A DNA stretch of 64,000 nt from Litorimonas sp963972195 (GCA_963972195.1 CAXATH010000002.1:186001-250000), one strand, 5' to 3'; positions 9,141-19,516 are shown, counted from the first letter of the stretch. A program made the numbers and translations. Notes: generated by a model from the sequence alone, not told the origin.

Positions 9141-9602
9141 ATGACCAAAGCACAAAAATACCAGGAAGTTCTGGAAGAAATCAAAGCCGTAATAGAGGGC
9201 GAAACGTCTATAACGGCGCGATACGCGACGGCGTCTTGCCTGTTGGCGCAACGTTTTGACTATTTTTTCTGGACCGGATTTTACGAGGTTGACCCGCTCA
9301 AAAAAGACGAGCTTGTCGTTGGGCCTTATCAGGGCACATTGGGTTGCCTGCGGATTCCGTTTTCGCGCGGCGTGTGCGGGGCCTGTGCAACACAGAAAAA
9401 ATCCCTCATTGTCGACGATGTTCACGCTTTTCCAGGCCACATTGCCTGTGACAGTCAAACCAACTCCGAAATTGTCGTTCCCGTTCTCAATAAAGACGGC
9501 GAGCTTGCGGCTGTTTTGGATGTGGACAGCACGTCGCTCAATTCATTCGATGCGGATGATCAGAAAGGCCTGGAAGCCATCGCGGCTATTTTGCACGCAT
9601 AG
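9141..9602 (+). CDS. msrC: Free methionine-(R)-sulfoxide reductase (GAF domain)
   Basis: Cytoplasmic repair enzyme that reduces free L-methionine-R-sulfoxide using thioredoxin-type electrons. The protein is a single GAF domain of 153 residues. Its three cysteines Cys69, Cys79 and Cys103 have the same spacing (10 and 24) as the catalytic and resolving cysteines of E. coli fRMsr, inside GCLRIPFSRGVCGACA and HIACDSQTNSEIVVP. The length matches the family. It follows the renalase-like gene by 42 bp and could be cotranscribed; both would fit redox housekeeping. Confidence 0.93.
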   Translation: MTKAQKYQEVLEEIKAVIEGETSITARYATASCLLAQRFDYFFWTGFYEVDPLKKDELVVGPYQGTLGCLRIPFSRGVCGACATQKKSLIVDDVHAFPGHIACDSQTNSEIVVPVLNKDGELAAVLDVDSTSLNSFDADDQKGLEAIAAILHA

Positions 9603-9609
9603 ACGGCGA

Positions 9610-10260
9610 TTAGACCCGCTTTTTCAGCTCTTCAGTCTTACTTAATTTCAGCGGTTCCCGATAGCGAGGCTCCGTTATCTCTCTCTCGGCGATAGTAAAA
9701 GCTTCTTCTATCGAAGAGGCCGAGAGAAGGTCATCCCGGGTCGACTCACTCGCAAATCCGGAATCGACGACGTGATGAAACGTTGCGAGCAGGGTTTCCC
9801 AATAACCCGTATCACTCAAAAATATGACCGGCTTCACATGAAGATTCAGACGCAGCCATGATAATATCTCGACAGCTTCTTCTAGCGTTCCAATACCGCC
9901 GGGTAGGACGATAAAAGCGTCGGCCTGCTCGAACATGGAGATTTTTCGCTCATGCATGGTCTCGACGAATTCATGTTCTACGCCAGAGACTGTCTTCTCT
10001 GCCTCTTTTAGGAAATTTGGCATAACCCCTGTGACCGGGGCGCCGCCCTGATGCGCGGCTCTTGCAACAGCGCCCATCAGGCCTAACCCGCCGCCCCCAT
10101 AAACAAGTTTGTGGCCTCTCCGGGCGATTTCAGTTCCCAGATTTCTGGCCAAAACCATATGTTTTGGATCCTTGCCCGGACTTGCACCGCAAAAGACGCA
10201 GAGAGTTAATGCGCCCGTTTTCTCAGCGCTGTCGGATTTTTCAGTTTTATTTGTCATCAC
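9610..10260 (-). CDS. LOG family protein (TIGR00730 Rossmann fold; nucleoside-5'-monophosphate phosphoribohydrolase)
   Basis: Member of the LONELY GUY family, which cleaves the N-glycosidic bond of nucleoside 5'-monophosphates; in plants and some bacteria this activates cytokinins. The 216-residue protein has the Rossmann start LCVFCGASPG, the glycine-rich GGGGLGLMGAVA and the catalytic PGGIGTLEE motif. The N-terminal 20 residues are polar and probably disordered. It is convergent with msrC, with 8 bp between stop codons. A role in purine salvage is more likely than hormone synthesis here. Confidence 0.88.
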   Translation of the reverse strand: MMTNKTEKSDSAEKTGALTLCVFCGASPGKDPKHMVLARNLGTEIARRGHKLVYGGGGLGLMGAVARAAHQGGAPVTGVMPNFLKEAEKTVSGVEHEFVETMHERKISMFEQADAFIVLPGGIGTLEEAVEILSWLRLNLHVKPVIFLSDTGYWETLLATFHHVVDSGFASESTRDDLLSASSIEEAFTIAEREITEPRYREPLKLSKTEELKKRV

Positions 10261-10323
10261 CTCGCCTTATGCCTTGAATGAAACGTCAATCAAGCACCCG
10301 CACAGGGAGATTTGTAAAAAATC

Positions 10324-11319
10324 ATGTTCAAGGCCCGTATCATCTGGATCATAGTGGGAGGACTGCTTCTGGCCGTGGCGCTTATAGTCATTCTACAGAT
10401 GCTGGATGTTCTCTCGCGTCTCGAGGGCGGCAACACGCAAAACCCGCCGCCTGTAATTGCCGAAACGGCCGACCCGCTTGGCTTGGCCCCAACCTTGTTT
10501 CAAGATATCAGCGAATATGAACAAAACGGCGTCAAGAAGCTGCGCCTGTCCGGCACGGCTCAGCCCAATACGGTTGTCATAATTTCAAACCGGGGATTGA
10601 GAGAGCGCCAGATAAAATCCGATGCCAATGGAAATTGGATGGTGACATTGGACGCCGTGGATGAGCAGCCCATGGTGCTGGAAGCCGTTTTGTATACCGA
10701 CTCTGATGTGACGGTTCGCGGGGATGAAACGATTTACCGGATAGTCTTGCCTGAAAGACCGCAAGAAAACGATGAGGCAGAGGATACAGACGAAATGGAA
10801 GAGGACGTTAAGACCGTCATAGAACCTAAAAACCAACCTACACTTATCATGGTCAGCGTTCCGGGCGGGCCAACCAGAATCGTGACTTCGCCTTTTGGCG
10901 GCAGCCCGACAGAAGGACCTCTGACCATGGGGCCAATCGATTATGATGACGCAGGAGGCGTCATATTTTCGGGAACAACCAGTGAAGCTGGCCGCGTCCG
11001 TCTTTATGCGGGCGAGGCGGCCATTGGCGAGACACGGGTCGGGGCCGGCGGGCGCTGGAATTTCATCGCGGGCCGTATGCTGCCGATGGGGGAATATGAT
11101 GTTCGTGCCGAACTTATCCGACCTGACGCAGAAAGGGTGCAAGTCACGGTTCCATTCGAACGCCTTCCGCCCGTCGAGATGGATCAGGCGAATATTCCCA
11201 GAGTTCGGTTTGAGCCGTTTCGATGGCAGATACGAAGGGCTTTGCTAGGCGGCGGGGCTCAGAACACGGTGATATTCGCGCCTCGGGAAGCCGAAGCAAT
11301 TCTTCCCCCCGAGGAGTAG
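10324..11319 (+). CDS. Hypothetical membrane-anchored protein with Ig-like segments
   Basis: No family recognised with certainty. The 331-residue protein has one N-terminal membrane anchor (about residues 5-27) and an extracytoplasmic remainder. Residues about 70-115 (RLSGTAQPNTVVIIS ... DANGNWMVTLD) and 205-275 look like bacterial Ig-like beta-sandwich repeats that often accompany LysM domains in Alphaproteobacteria; a LysM domain itself is not visible. A short acidic linker (about 150-170) separates the two halves. The gene is divergent from the LOG gene and converges on the RND operon (7-bp gap). A cell-envelope role is inference. Confidence 0.65.
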   Translation: MFKARIIWIIVGGLLLAVALIVILQMLDVLSRLEGGNTQNPPPVIAETADPLGLAPTLFQDISEYEQNGVKKLRLSGTAQPNTVVIISNRGLRERQIKSDANGNWMVTLDAVDEQPMVLEAVLYTDSDVTVRGDETIYRIVLPERPQENDEAEDTDEMEEDVKTVIEPKNQPTLIMVSVPGGPTRIVTSPFGGSPTEGPLTMGPIDYDDAGGVIFSGTTSEAGRVRLYAGEAAIGETRVGAGGRWNFIAGRMLPMGEYDVRAELIRPDAERVQVTVPFERLPPVEMDQANIPRVRFEPFRWQIRRALLGGGAQNTVIFAPREAEAILPPEE

Positions 11320-11326
11320 GGCGCTA

Positions 11327-14300
11327 TTATTCGGCGGCTTCGGCGGACCCCACAGTGCCGCGTTCTGATTTATACCGCGTGTAATATCGCTTGGCCCGCT
11401 CGCCCAGAACGCTGGGCGCCGCCAAGAGGACGGGCGTGACAACAAGCGTCAGTATAGTGGCGAACCCCAAACCGCTGGCCACAACGAAGGAAATCGGCGC
11501 CCATATCTCTGATGTACTTGTCCCTCTTGTATCCAACTCGCCCGTGAAAATATTCGCGCCCCAGCCAAGGATAAGAGGCATTAGCCCCACAACAGTTGTC
11601 AGAGTCGTCAAAAAGACGGGACGCAAACGCTGAGCCGCGGTGCGCACAGCGGCGTCGACAGGCTCATATCCATGTTCGCGAAAGCGCTGATAAGCATCAA
11701 TCAGAACAATGTTATTGTTCACAACGATTCCGGCCAGAGCGATGACGCCCGTCAGGGTCAGGATCATGGAAATATACGGATAGAAGATAAGTCCCAAAAG
11801 CACGCCGAAAACAGAAAGGATAACGGCCATGAGCGTCAGGAACACATGGTAGAAACTATTAAACTGCAGCAGAAGAATAACGCTCATCATGAATAGGATG
11901 GCGAGCATAGCAGCGGCCGCGAACTGCCCCGCTTCGGCGTTTTCTTCCTGTTGTCCTAGGAATTTCCATTTCACACTTGGCGGCAAATCAGCTTCTTCCT
12001 CAAACCATCGCGTGAGCTCTTCGACCTGAATATTGGTGGCGTAGCCTGACTGGGTATTTCCCTGTACAACGTAAAAAGGCAGCAAATCGCGGCGTTCAAT
12101 TTGGTCCTGCCTCTGTTTAGCGACGCGGGTTACAACTGTTGACAGAGGGAGGGCCCCCGCCGGCGTCTGTATTCGAAGACTTTCCAGGCTGGACAAATCT
12201 CTTTCTGACGCCGGGTAGCGCAGCCGGATATCGACCTCTTCTTCGGCGTCCAGCGGACGATATTGACCCACAAGCGCGCCTTCTGTGATGAATTGAATGG
12301 CGGCGCCAATGCGCCCTATATCCAGACCCAAGCGGCCCGCCTCTGCTCGGTCGACAACAATTTCCCAGTCAACGCCAGGCAAGGGAAGTGAGTCTTCAAT
12401 ATCGACAACGCCTTCAATGCTTTCCAGTTTTTCTCGGACCTGTTTGGTCACTTCGACGAGGGCCACTTTGTCTTCGGCGGAAATCTGAATGCCGATATCT
12501 TTCCCGATGGGCGGGCCCTGATCAATGGCGGTCACTTCGGTGATAACGCCCGGAATGCCCGTCGTGGCGCGTTCCAGATCTTCGACAATGTCGGTAACGC
12601 TTCTACGTTCTGCGAAAGGCAATAGCTCCGTATAGACTTTCACGACCGTATCGGAGGGCACATTGGCCGGCCCGGTCAGAGCGCTTCCGCCCCCGCGTCC
12701 AATTGCGCCGTCTCCGGCAACCGTGTAAACGGATTCAATTCCCGGAATGTCCTTGATCCGGTTTTCAATATCTTTTCCGATGGCCAGCACTTGTTGAGGA
12801 GTCGTGTTGCCGCGCGCCCGGGCAAGAATAAAGAGCTGATCGGAGGGGGTCTGAGTAAAAAACTCGACCGGTTTGGGCGGCGGGCCCTGCATGCTGGCGC
12901 CAAAGGCAAAAACGATAAGAACCGCCGTTGCGATCATGCCTCCGAAAACGGCGAGCGGAAACCGCACGAGTTTTTGAATAATCCTAACATAGACGCCTGT
13001 AATCCCTGTCAGCTTCCCTGGATCACCTTCGCCAGCAGCCAACAGCGCGGCATTATCATTTTTCTTCTTCTTTGGTCTGAAGCCGATTTTGGCTCCCAAT
13101 GTCGGAAGAAAAATAAGCGCCATAAGCGTCGAAGCCGACAGGACATAAATCATGGTGCGCGGAAAATAGGCCATGAACTTGCCGGTGAGCGTATCCCAGA
13201 AAAGGAGAGGGAGAAACGCGGCGAGGGTGGTCGCCGTTGACGACATAATGGGCCAGAACATTCTCTCTCCCGCCATCTTAAACGCTTCGAGCCGCTCGAG
13301 ACCCTCATCCATTTTCCGGTCGGCAAATTCGACAATCACAATGGCGCTATCCACCAGAACCCCGACAGAGAGGATAAGGCCGAACAGGATCATCATATTG
13401 ATGGTTTCGCCTTGGATATAAAACAGAGCAAACGCGATCAGAAAACTGGCCGGAATGGCCCAGCCCACAAAAAGGGCGGAGCGCCAGCCGAGGGCCGCAA
13501 TGCAGACGATGAAAACCAGAATAACCGCATTGATGATGGAGGCGGAAAGCTCGCTCATCATGTCATTAATATAGGTGGAACGTGATTGGCTGTAGGAGAC
13601 ATTAATTGTCTTTGGCCATTCGGGGGCGCTGCTCACTTCATTGACCAGTTCCTGAACCCGGTCAGAGGTGTCCAGAATATTTTCGCCCTGCCGTTTGGAA
13701 ACTTCGAGCGAGACTGACGTTCGGCCATTGAACCGCGCAAAAGTCGAGACATCTTTATATCCGCGGCGCACCTCGGCGATGTCGCCGAGTTTTATAATCG
13801 CGCCGCTCTCATTGCGCCGGATAACCAGCTCGCTCATATCTTCGGGATTTTCGATCAGCCCTGGTATTTTAACATTGAATTTGCCGCTTTCTGATTCCAG
13901 AGCGCCGGCGGGGACAAGCGCATTATTACGGCCCACAGCGGCGGATATCTCGTCATAGGTAATGCCGAGGCTTTCAATCCGCGCGGGATCCAGAACAGCT
14001 TCGAGAACATCGGTTCGCTCCCCGGAAATCTTGGCTTCAAGAACGGAAGGCAGGCTTTCGAGCCTCCGTTGCAGGTCTTTGGCGCGTTTTTGCAGTTCAC
14101 GCTCCGGAGCATCTCCCCATAAATTCACGGTCAAAATGGGGAGGGAGGACGTGCTGACTTCTTCGACTATAGGTTCGCGGGCCTCTTGGGGGAACTCGGC
14201 GCGGGCTCTGTCGACCTTTTCCAGGACTTCTGACATGGCCTGATCCTGGTCAAAACTGGCTTCAAATTCCATAACGACATAGGCCACATTGGTGGAGGCA

Positions 14301-14620
14301 ATGCCGTTCATTTCTTTCAATCCGTCAACGGATTTCAGCTCGGTTTCCAAGGGACGGATGAGCAAGCGCTCGGCGTCTTCCGGGGAAATCCCGGGCAAAA
14401 CGACTTGCACATTGATAAAGGGAACGGGAATGTCCGGTTCGGCGTCGAGCGGCAATCGGCTCATGGCGAGCATACCGCCGATAACGGCAAATAACATGAT
14501 GCCCAGCGTCATGCGCCAATTGCGGATTGAAAACCCGACGATACCGGCAAGGCCCTTTGCGCTAGGCGACATGCCGTCTTTACGCTTTACTGGGCCGAGA
14601 TCATCCGGGTCGGCGCTCAT
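11327..14620 (-). CDS. RND efflux transporter permease (AcrB/MexF superfamily)
   Basis: Inner-membrane proton-driven multidrug or metabolite exporter, 1,097 residues, the usual HAE-RND size. An N-terminal transmembrane helix (about 30-50) is followed by a porter domain, a first membrane bundle containing the GLILSVGVLVDSAIVIVE helix with the proton-relay acidic residue, a second porter domain and a final bundle. It overlaps the upstream adaptor gene by 4 bp. No outer-membrane channel gene is next to it, so the pump probably borrows one encoded elsewhere. Sequence flavour (GISPEDAERLLIRPLE...DGLKEMNG) is that of the broad environmental RND clade rather than AcrB itself. Confidence 0.95.
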   Translation of the reverse strand: MSADPDDLGPVKRKDGMSPSAKGLAGIVGFSIRNWRMTLGIMLFAVIGGMLAMSRLPLDAEPDIPVPFINVQVVLPGISPEDAERLLIRPLETELKSVDGLKEMNGIASTNVAYVVMEFEASFDQDQAMSEVLEKVDRARAEFPQEAREPIVEEVSTSSLPILTVNLWGDAPERELQKRAKDLQRRLESLPSVLEAKISGERTDVLEAVLDPARIESLGITYDEISAAVGRNNALVPAGALESESGKFNVKIPGLIENPEDMSELVIRRNESGAIIKLGDIAEVRRGYKDVSTFARFNGRTSVSLEVSKRQGENILDTSDRVQELVNEVSSAPEWPKTINVSYSQSRSTYINDMMSELSASIINAVILVFIVCIAALGWRSALFVGWAIPASFLIAFALFYIQGETINMMILFGLILSVGVLVDSAIVIVEFADRKMDEGLERLEAFKMAGERMFWPIMSSTATTLAAFLPLLFWDTLTGKFMAYFPRTMIYVLSASTLMALIFLPTLGAKIGFRPKKKKNDNAALLAAGEGDPGKLTGITGVYVRIIQKLVRFPLAVFGGMIATAVLIVFAFGASMQGPPPKPVEFFTQTPSDQLFILARARGNTTPQQVLAIGKDIENRIKDIPGIESVYTVAGDGAIGRGGGSALTGPANVPSDTVVKVYTELLPFAERRSVTDIVEDLERATTGIPGVITEVTAIDQGPPIGKDIGIQISAEDKVALVEVTKQVREKLESIEGVVDIEDSLPLPGVDWEIVVDRAEAGRLGLDIGRIGAAIQFITEGALVGQYRPLDAEEEVDIRLRYPASERDLSSLESLRIQTPAGALPLSTVVTRVAKQRQDQIERRDLLPFYVVQGNTQSGYATNIQVEELTRWFEEEADLPPSVKWKFLGQQEENAEAGQFAAAAMLAILFMMSVILLLQFNSFYHVFLTLMAVILSVFGVLLGLIFYPYISMILTLTGVIALAGIVVNNNIVLIDAYQRFREHGYEPVDAAVRTAAQRLRPVFLTTLTTVVGLMPLILGWGANIFTGELDTRGTSTSEIWAPISFVVASGLGFATILTLVVTPVLLAAPSVLGERAKRYYTRYKSERGTVGSAEAAE

Positions 14621-15711
14621 TGAACGGCTGCCGCGTTGTAATTGGCGTCCGTTTCAACAGTTTGTCCGACAGCGACGTAATCCTGCCCTTCGGTAATGAT
14701 GCGGGTCTGGTCAGGGAGGCCGGTGACCCACGCGCCATTCCCTGTTTCGTCTATCACGTCAACCTTTGCGAAGCGGACAATGTCTTGGCTGTCAACATAT
14801 CGCACCCCGACTGTTCCGTCATCGTCGAGGGTGAGGATATTGGCCGGAATGCGCTGAGCCATGGTTTTCCCGGCTGTAATTTGCACAGTGGCCGTAACGC
14901 CGGCTTTGAGTGTGTAATCGTCATTGGGAACAAGGATTTCGGTCCTGAAAGTACGGGTAGCGGTATCGGATTTGGCTTCGATAAAGTCTATTTTGCCTTC
15001 TACCGTTTCGCCCGTTGCCAATTTGATTATGGCCGTTTCGCCGGAATTGACCAGACCAACCTGTTTCTCGGTCAGTTGAACGATAACTTTCAGCGGGGAG
15101 AGATCAACAATCAGGCCGCAAGGCTGACCCGGTGACAGGTAGTCGCCGACTTGGGCCAATTGCTCTTCCCAGACGCCTTCGAAAGGCGCGCGGATATTCA
15201 CGTTATCCAGTTCGATTTCGGCTTGCTTAAGCGATGCTTTTGCCCCGTCTAGCTGGGCTTCGAAACCGATAACACGCGTTTCGGATTGAAAGCCTTTTTC
15301 AGCCAATATCCGGGCGCCTCGAACGTCATTTTCAATCGATCTCAGATTGGCGCGCGCCTGATCGACCATAGCGGCGCGGGCGTCGATATCCTGACGACAG
15401 ACGAGCGCCCCTGTTTTGACAATTCGGCCCTCAGAGGCCGGGACAGACGTCACAAGGCCGGACGTCTGGGCTTTGACCGTGACTTCGCGGGCGCTCTCGG
15501 TCTGGCCGTAAAGCTCCAGGATGTTTTCATGCGGCTGGGCGCTAACGGATTTGACTTGAACGGTCGGAACCCGAGTCTGCGCTTCGCTTTGAATTTCAGC
15601 TTGGGTTTTCCCGATAGCCGGGGGGCCTTCACCCAGATTATTGACGATGAACCAGATAATTATCAGGCCGAGAAGACCCCCGGCTATCAGAAATGATTTA
15701 TTCAATTTCAT
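14617..15711 (-). CDS. RND periplasmic adaptor (membrane fusion protein)
   Basis: Periplasmic adaptor that links the RND permease to an outer-membrane channel. The 364-residue protein starts with a membrane anchor (about residues 7-25), then has a barrel-sandwich domain with the lipoyl-like half GLVTSVPASEGRIVKTGALV, a short alpha-hairpin, the second lipoyl half (FEGVWEEQLAQVGDYLSPGQPC) and a beta-barrel. The hairpin is short, as in non-AcrA adaptors. It is the first gene of the two-gene efflux operon and overlaps the permease by 4 bp. Confidence 0.93.
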   Translation of the reverse strand: MKLNKSFLIAGGLLGLIIIWFIVNNLGEGPPAIGKTQAEIQSEAQTRVPTVQVKSVSAQPHENILELYGQTESAREVTVKAQTSGLVTSVPASEGRIVKTGALVCRQDIDARAAMVDQARANLRSIENDVRGARILAEKGFQSETRVIGFEAQLDGAKASLKQAEIELDNVNIRAPFEGVWEEQLAQVGDYLSPGQPCGLIVDLSPLKVIVQLTEKQVGLVNSGETAIIKLATGETVEGKIDFIEAKSDTATRTFRTEILVPNDDYTLKAGVTATVQITAGKTMAQRIPANILTLDDDGTVGVRYVDSQDIVRFAKVDVIDETGNGAWVTGLPDQTRIITEGQDYVAVGQTVETDANYNAAAVQ

Positions 15712-15962
15712 GGCTCTGTTTACGCCTTTGCGGGTCTGACAGTTTTGCCTATCCCTTTTGTGCGCTGCATAGAGTAAAAGCTTTCGAATTTCTAATAATA
15801 ATCCTGCAAAGCCGGGGTGCGAAACTGCATATGCCCAATTTTAACTAAAATTCCCGTTTTCTTGTGAAATCCTATATGGGATTGCTTTAAATCAGGCTTG
15901 CCTTTGCTGTATGGCTTAGTAACGTAACCGTTTCACAGATTAAGACTGACCGGGGGTTAGGT

Positions 15963-17495
15963 TTGAGCGATATTCTACAACAGCTGACGGCGAGACGCGC
16001 CGAAGCTAAAATGGGCGGCGGCCAGGCCCGCATCGACGCGCAACACGCCAAAGGCAAGCTGACCGCCAGGGAGCGGCTCGAGCTTTTACTGGATCCCGAG
16101 AGTTTCGAAGAGTTTGACATGTTCGTCAAACACCGCTCCACCGATTTCGGGATGGAGAAAAAACACATTCCGGGCGACGGCGTTGTCACCGGATGGGGGA
16201 CGATTAACGGCCGCAAGACGTTCGTCTTCGCACAGGACTTCACCGTTTTTGGCGGATCGCTCTCCGAGACCCACGCCCAGAAAATCTGCAAGGTGCAGGA
16301 AATGGCGATGAAGCAGGGCGCGCCGATTATCGGCCTGCAGGATTCAGGCGGCGCCCGGATCCAGGAAGGCGTGGCCGCGCTGACCGGTTATACTTCCGTT
16401 TTCCAGAATAATATCATGGCTTCCGGCGTTGTGCCGCAAATCTCTGTCATTATGGGCCCGAGCGCGGGCGGCGCGGTATATTCTCCGGCGCTGACCGATT
16501 TCATCTTCATGGTGCGCGACAGCTCTTACATGTTCCTGACCGGCCCTGACGTTCTGAAAACGGTCACCAACGAAGTCGTGACGTCCGAAGAGCTTGGCGG
16601 CGCGAAAACCCATACGACAAAATCCTCTGTCGCGGACGGGGCGTTTGATAATGATATGGAAGCGCTGGCGGAAATTCGTCGCCTGTTTGACTTCCTGCCG
16701 CTCAATAATCGCGACCGCTCTCCGGTGCGGCCTTTTTATGACAGGCATGACCGCATAGACGAGAGTCTCGATACGCTCGTCCCGGACAATCCGAATATTC
16801 CTTACGACATGCACGAGCTGGTGCGGAAAGTGGCCGATGAAGGCGATTTCTTTGAAATTCAGCGTGACTTCGCCAAAAACATTCTCTGCGGTTTTGTCCG
16901 CATCGAAGGTCAAACCGTCGGCGTCGTCGCCAACCAACCCATGGTTCTTGCGGGCTGTCTTGATTCGGACGCGTCCCGCAAAGCGGCGCGGTTTATCCGC
17001 TTCTGCGACTGTTTTGAAATTCCGATCCTGACCCTCGTTGATGTGCCGGGCTTCCTTCCGGGAACGAGCCAGGAATTTGGCGGCGTTATCAAACACGGCG
17101 CGAAACTGCTCTATGCTTACGGCGAAGCGACTGTGCCGAAAGTCACCGTCATCACGCGCAAAGCCTATGGCGGCGCCTATTGCGTCATGGCCCCGAAAAA
17201 CCTTCGCGGTGATTTGAACTATGCCTGGCCAACCGCGCAAATCGCCGTGATGGGCGCCAAGGGCGCGGTGGAAATCCTCCACCGCAAAGACCTCGGCGAC
17301 ACAGACAAAATCGCCAAGCACACCTCGGATTACGAAGAGATGTTCCTGTCTCCGTTCCGCGCCGCCGAACGCGGCTATATCGACGAGGTCATCCAGCCCC
17401 GCAGCACCCGCAAACGCGTCAGCCGCGCCCTCGCTCTGCTCAAGGATAAAAAGCTCGACAATCCGTGGAAGAAGCACGGGAATTTGCCATTATGA
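15963..17495 (+). CDS. pccB: Propionyl-CoA carboxylase beta subunit (carboxyltransferase)
   Basis: Carboxyltransferase subunit that moves CO2 from carboxybiotin to propionyl-CoA, giving methylmalonyl-CoA. The 510-residue protein has both crotonase-like halves: the N-terminal oxyanion motif GGARIQEGVAAL and the C-terminal DVPGFLPGTSQEFGGVIKHGAKLLYAY followed by KAYGGAYCVM. The start (GTTTGAGCG region, TTG) is 8 residues before the conserved ILQQLTARRAEA. Length and motifs match PccB rather than AccD. The stop overlaps the pccA start (ATGA). The pair would serve odd-chain fatty acid, branched amino acid or polyhydroxyalkanoate metabolism. Confidence 0.95.
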   Translation: MSDILQQLTARRAEAKMGGGQARIDAQHAKGKLTARERLELLLDPESFEEFDMFVKHRSTDFGMEKKHIPGDGVVTGWGTINGRKTFVFAQDFTVFGGSLSETHAQKICKVQEMAMKQGAPIIGLQDSGGARIQEGVAALTGYTSVFQNNIMASGVVPQISVIMGPSAGGAVYSPALTDFIFMVRDSSYMFLTGPDVLKTVTNEVVTSEELGGAKTHTTKSSVADGAFDNDMEALAEIRRLFDFLPLNNRDRSPVRPFYDRHDRIDESLDTLVPDNPNIPYDMHELVRKVADEGDFFEIQRDFAKNILCGFVRIEGQTVGVVANQPMVLAGCLDSDASRKAARFIRFCDCFEIPILTLVDVPGFLPGTSQEFGGVIKHGAKLLYAYGEATVPKVTVITRKAYGGAYCVMAPKNLRGDLNYAWPTAQIAVMGAKGAVEILHRKDLGDTDKIAKHTSDYEEMFLSPFRAAERGYIDEVIQPRSTRKRVSRALALLKDKKLDNPWKKHGNLPL

Positions 17496-19516
17496 TCAAA
17501 AAAATACTTATAGCGAACCGGGGCGAGATTGCTTGCCGCGTGATTAAGACGGCCAAGCGGCTCGGCATTGAAACGGTGGCGGTTTATTCCGATGCCGATA
17601 AAAACGGCCTGCATGTATCGATGGCGGATGAAGCCATTCACATCGGCCCGCCGCAAGCCAATCAGTCCTATCTGGTGATGGATAAGATTATCAAAGCGAT
17701 TGAGGACAGCGGCGCGGACGCCGTACATCCCGGCTATGGTTTCCTGTCGGAAAACCCGGAATTTGCCAAATTACTCGCCAAGAAGAACATCACCTTTATT
17801 GGCCCGAACCCGCACGCCATTGTGTCAATGGGCGATAAGATTACATCGAAAAAACTGGCGAAAGAGGCGGGCGTATCCTGCGTGCCGGGCCATATGGGCC
17901 TGATCGAAGATGCCGACGAAGCCGTCAAAATTTCTCAAAAGGTCGGCTATCCCGTCATGATCAAAGCGTCGGCAGGCGGCGGCGGGAAAGGCATGCGCAT
18001 CGCCTATAATGACGAAGAGGCGCGCGAAGGATTCCAGTCCTCCAAAAACGAAGCCGCAAGCAGCTTTGGCGATGACCGTATCTTTATCGAAAAATTCGTC
18101 GAAGAACCGCGCCATATTGAAATTCAGGTGCTGGGCGACAAGCATGGCAATGTGATTTATCTCGGCGAGCGCGAATGCTCCATTCAGCGCCGAAACCAGA
18201 AAGTCATCGAAGAAGCGCCGTCGCCTTTCCTCGACGAAAAAACGCGCGCCGCAATGGGCGCGGAATCTGTCGCGCTGGCCAAAGCCGTGGATTACGATTC
18301 CGCCGGCACGGTCGAATTCATCGTCGACAAGCACAAGAACTTCTACTTCCTCGAAATGAATACGCGCTTGCAGGTGGAACATCCCGTCACAGAATTAATT
18401 ACCGGCGTTGATCTGGTGGAACAAATGATCCGCTCCGCGCAGGGCGAAGAACTCAACATGACGCAGGACGATGTCAAACTGAATGGCTGGGCGATTGAAA
18501 GCCGGATTTACGCCGAAGACCCGTTCCGCAACTTTCTGCCCTCCATTGGCCGCCTGACCCGCTACCGCCCGCCGATTGAGGGCACAAAAGAAAACGGCGC
18601 CATCATCCGCAACGATACCGGCGTTTTCGAAGGCGGCGAAATTTCCATGTATTACGATCCGATGATTGCCAAGCTCTGCACCTGGGGCGAAGATCGCGGG
18701 GTCGCGCTGGACGCCATGCAGCACGCGCTCGATTTGTTCGAGCTTGAAGGCATTGGCCACAACATCCCGTTCCTGCAGGCTGTCTATGATCATGACCGCT
18801 TTGAACGCGGCGACATTTCAACGGCCTTCATTGCCGACGAATATCCCGATGGATTTGAAGGCGGGGACGTCAATCCGGGCCATGCGCGCAAAATAGGCGC
18901 GATCTGCGCCTTGATGCACGACATTACCGAACACCGCGCCGCTAATATCTCCGGCAGCCTGCCGAACCATCAACGCCATATTCCAGATGAGTGGGCGGTG
19001 CAGGTCGGCGATCTGCATTACACAGCCGATATTAACGGCGAGAAGGGGCTTCGCACCATCGTCGTCGGCGACGGCGAGAAGGCGGCGATAGAGATGGAAG
19101 TGCTGACCGCGTGGAAACCGGGCCTGCCGTTGGTCATCGCTCTGGTGGATAACAAGCCATTCAATTTCAAGGCCGAGCCTATTCCCGAAGGCTACCGCGT
19201 TCGTCACCGCGGCGTCGAGTTCAAGGTCGCCGTCCGAACGCCGCGCGCCGCTGAACTCTCCGAAGTCATGCCGATAAAAGAAGAGGCGGACACATCCAAC
19301 CTTCTGCTCTGCCCAATGCCGGGCGTTATTGTCTCTATCCTCGTGGAAGAGGGACAAGAGGTTCAGGACGGCCAGGCCCTCGCCGTGGTCGAAGCCATGA
19401 AAATGGAAAACACCCTTCGCGCCGAGAAGAAAACCAAAGTCACAAAAATCAACGCCGCGCCGGGAGATAATCTCGCCGTGGACGAAGTGATTATGGAATT
19501 CGAGGTCACGGAATAA
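17492..19516 (+). CDS. pccA: Propionyl-CoA carboxylase alpha subunit (biotin carboxylase + biotin carrier)
   Basis: Biotin-dependent carboxylase subunit of 674 residues. The biotin carboxylase domain begins at once (KKILIANRGEIACR), with the ATP-grasp glycine loop KASAGGGGKGMR and the active-site region FLEMNTRLQVEHPVTE. A BT linker domain follows, then the biotin carrier domain with the modified lysine in VEAMKMENT (Lys637). The ATG at 17492 overlaps the pccB stop; a further upstream in-frame ATG at 17465 lies within pccB and is unlikely. A GC-rich hairpin after the stop probably ends the operon. Confidence 0.96.
   Translation: MIKKILIANRGEIACRVIKTAKRLGIETVAVYSDADKNGLHVSMADEAIHIGPPQANQSYLVMDKIIKAIEDSGADAVHPGYGFLSENPEFAKLLAKKNITFIGPNPHAIVSMGDKITSKKLAKEAGVSCVPGHMGLIEDADEAVKISQKVGYPVMIKASAGGGGKGMRIAYNDEEAREGFQSSKNEAASSFGDDRIFIEKFVEEPRHIEIQVLGDKHGNVIYLGERECSIQRRNQKVIEEAPSPFLDEKTRAAMGAESVALAKAVDYDSAGTVEFIVDKHKNFYFLEMNTRLQVEHPVTELITGVDLVEQMIRSAQGEELNMTQDDVKLNGWAIESRIYAEDPFRNFLPSIGRLTRYRPPIEGTKENGAIIRNDTGVFEGGEISMYYDPMIAKLCTWGEDRGVALDAMQHALDLFELEGIGHNIPFLQAVYDHDRFERGDISTAFIADEYPDGFEGGDVNPGHARKIGAICALMHDITEHRAANISGSLPNHQRHIPDEWAVQVGDLHYTADINGEKGLRTIVVGDGEKAAIEMEVLTAWKPGLPLVIALVDNKPFNFKAEPIPEGYRVRHRGVEFKVAVRTPRAAELSEVMPIKEEADTSNLLLCPMPGVIVSILVEEGQEVQDGQALAVVEAMKMENTLRAEKKTKVTKINAAPGDNLAVDEVIMEFEVTE

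Noticed and set aside
13000..15000. Long open frames on the plus strand opposite the RND transporter and adaptor genes.
   Set aside because: They are antisense shadows of GC-rich coding sequence, without starts or domains of their own.
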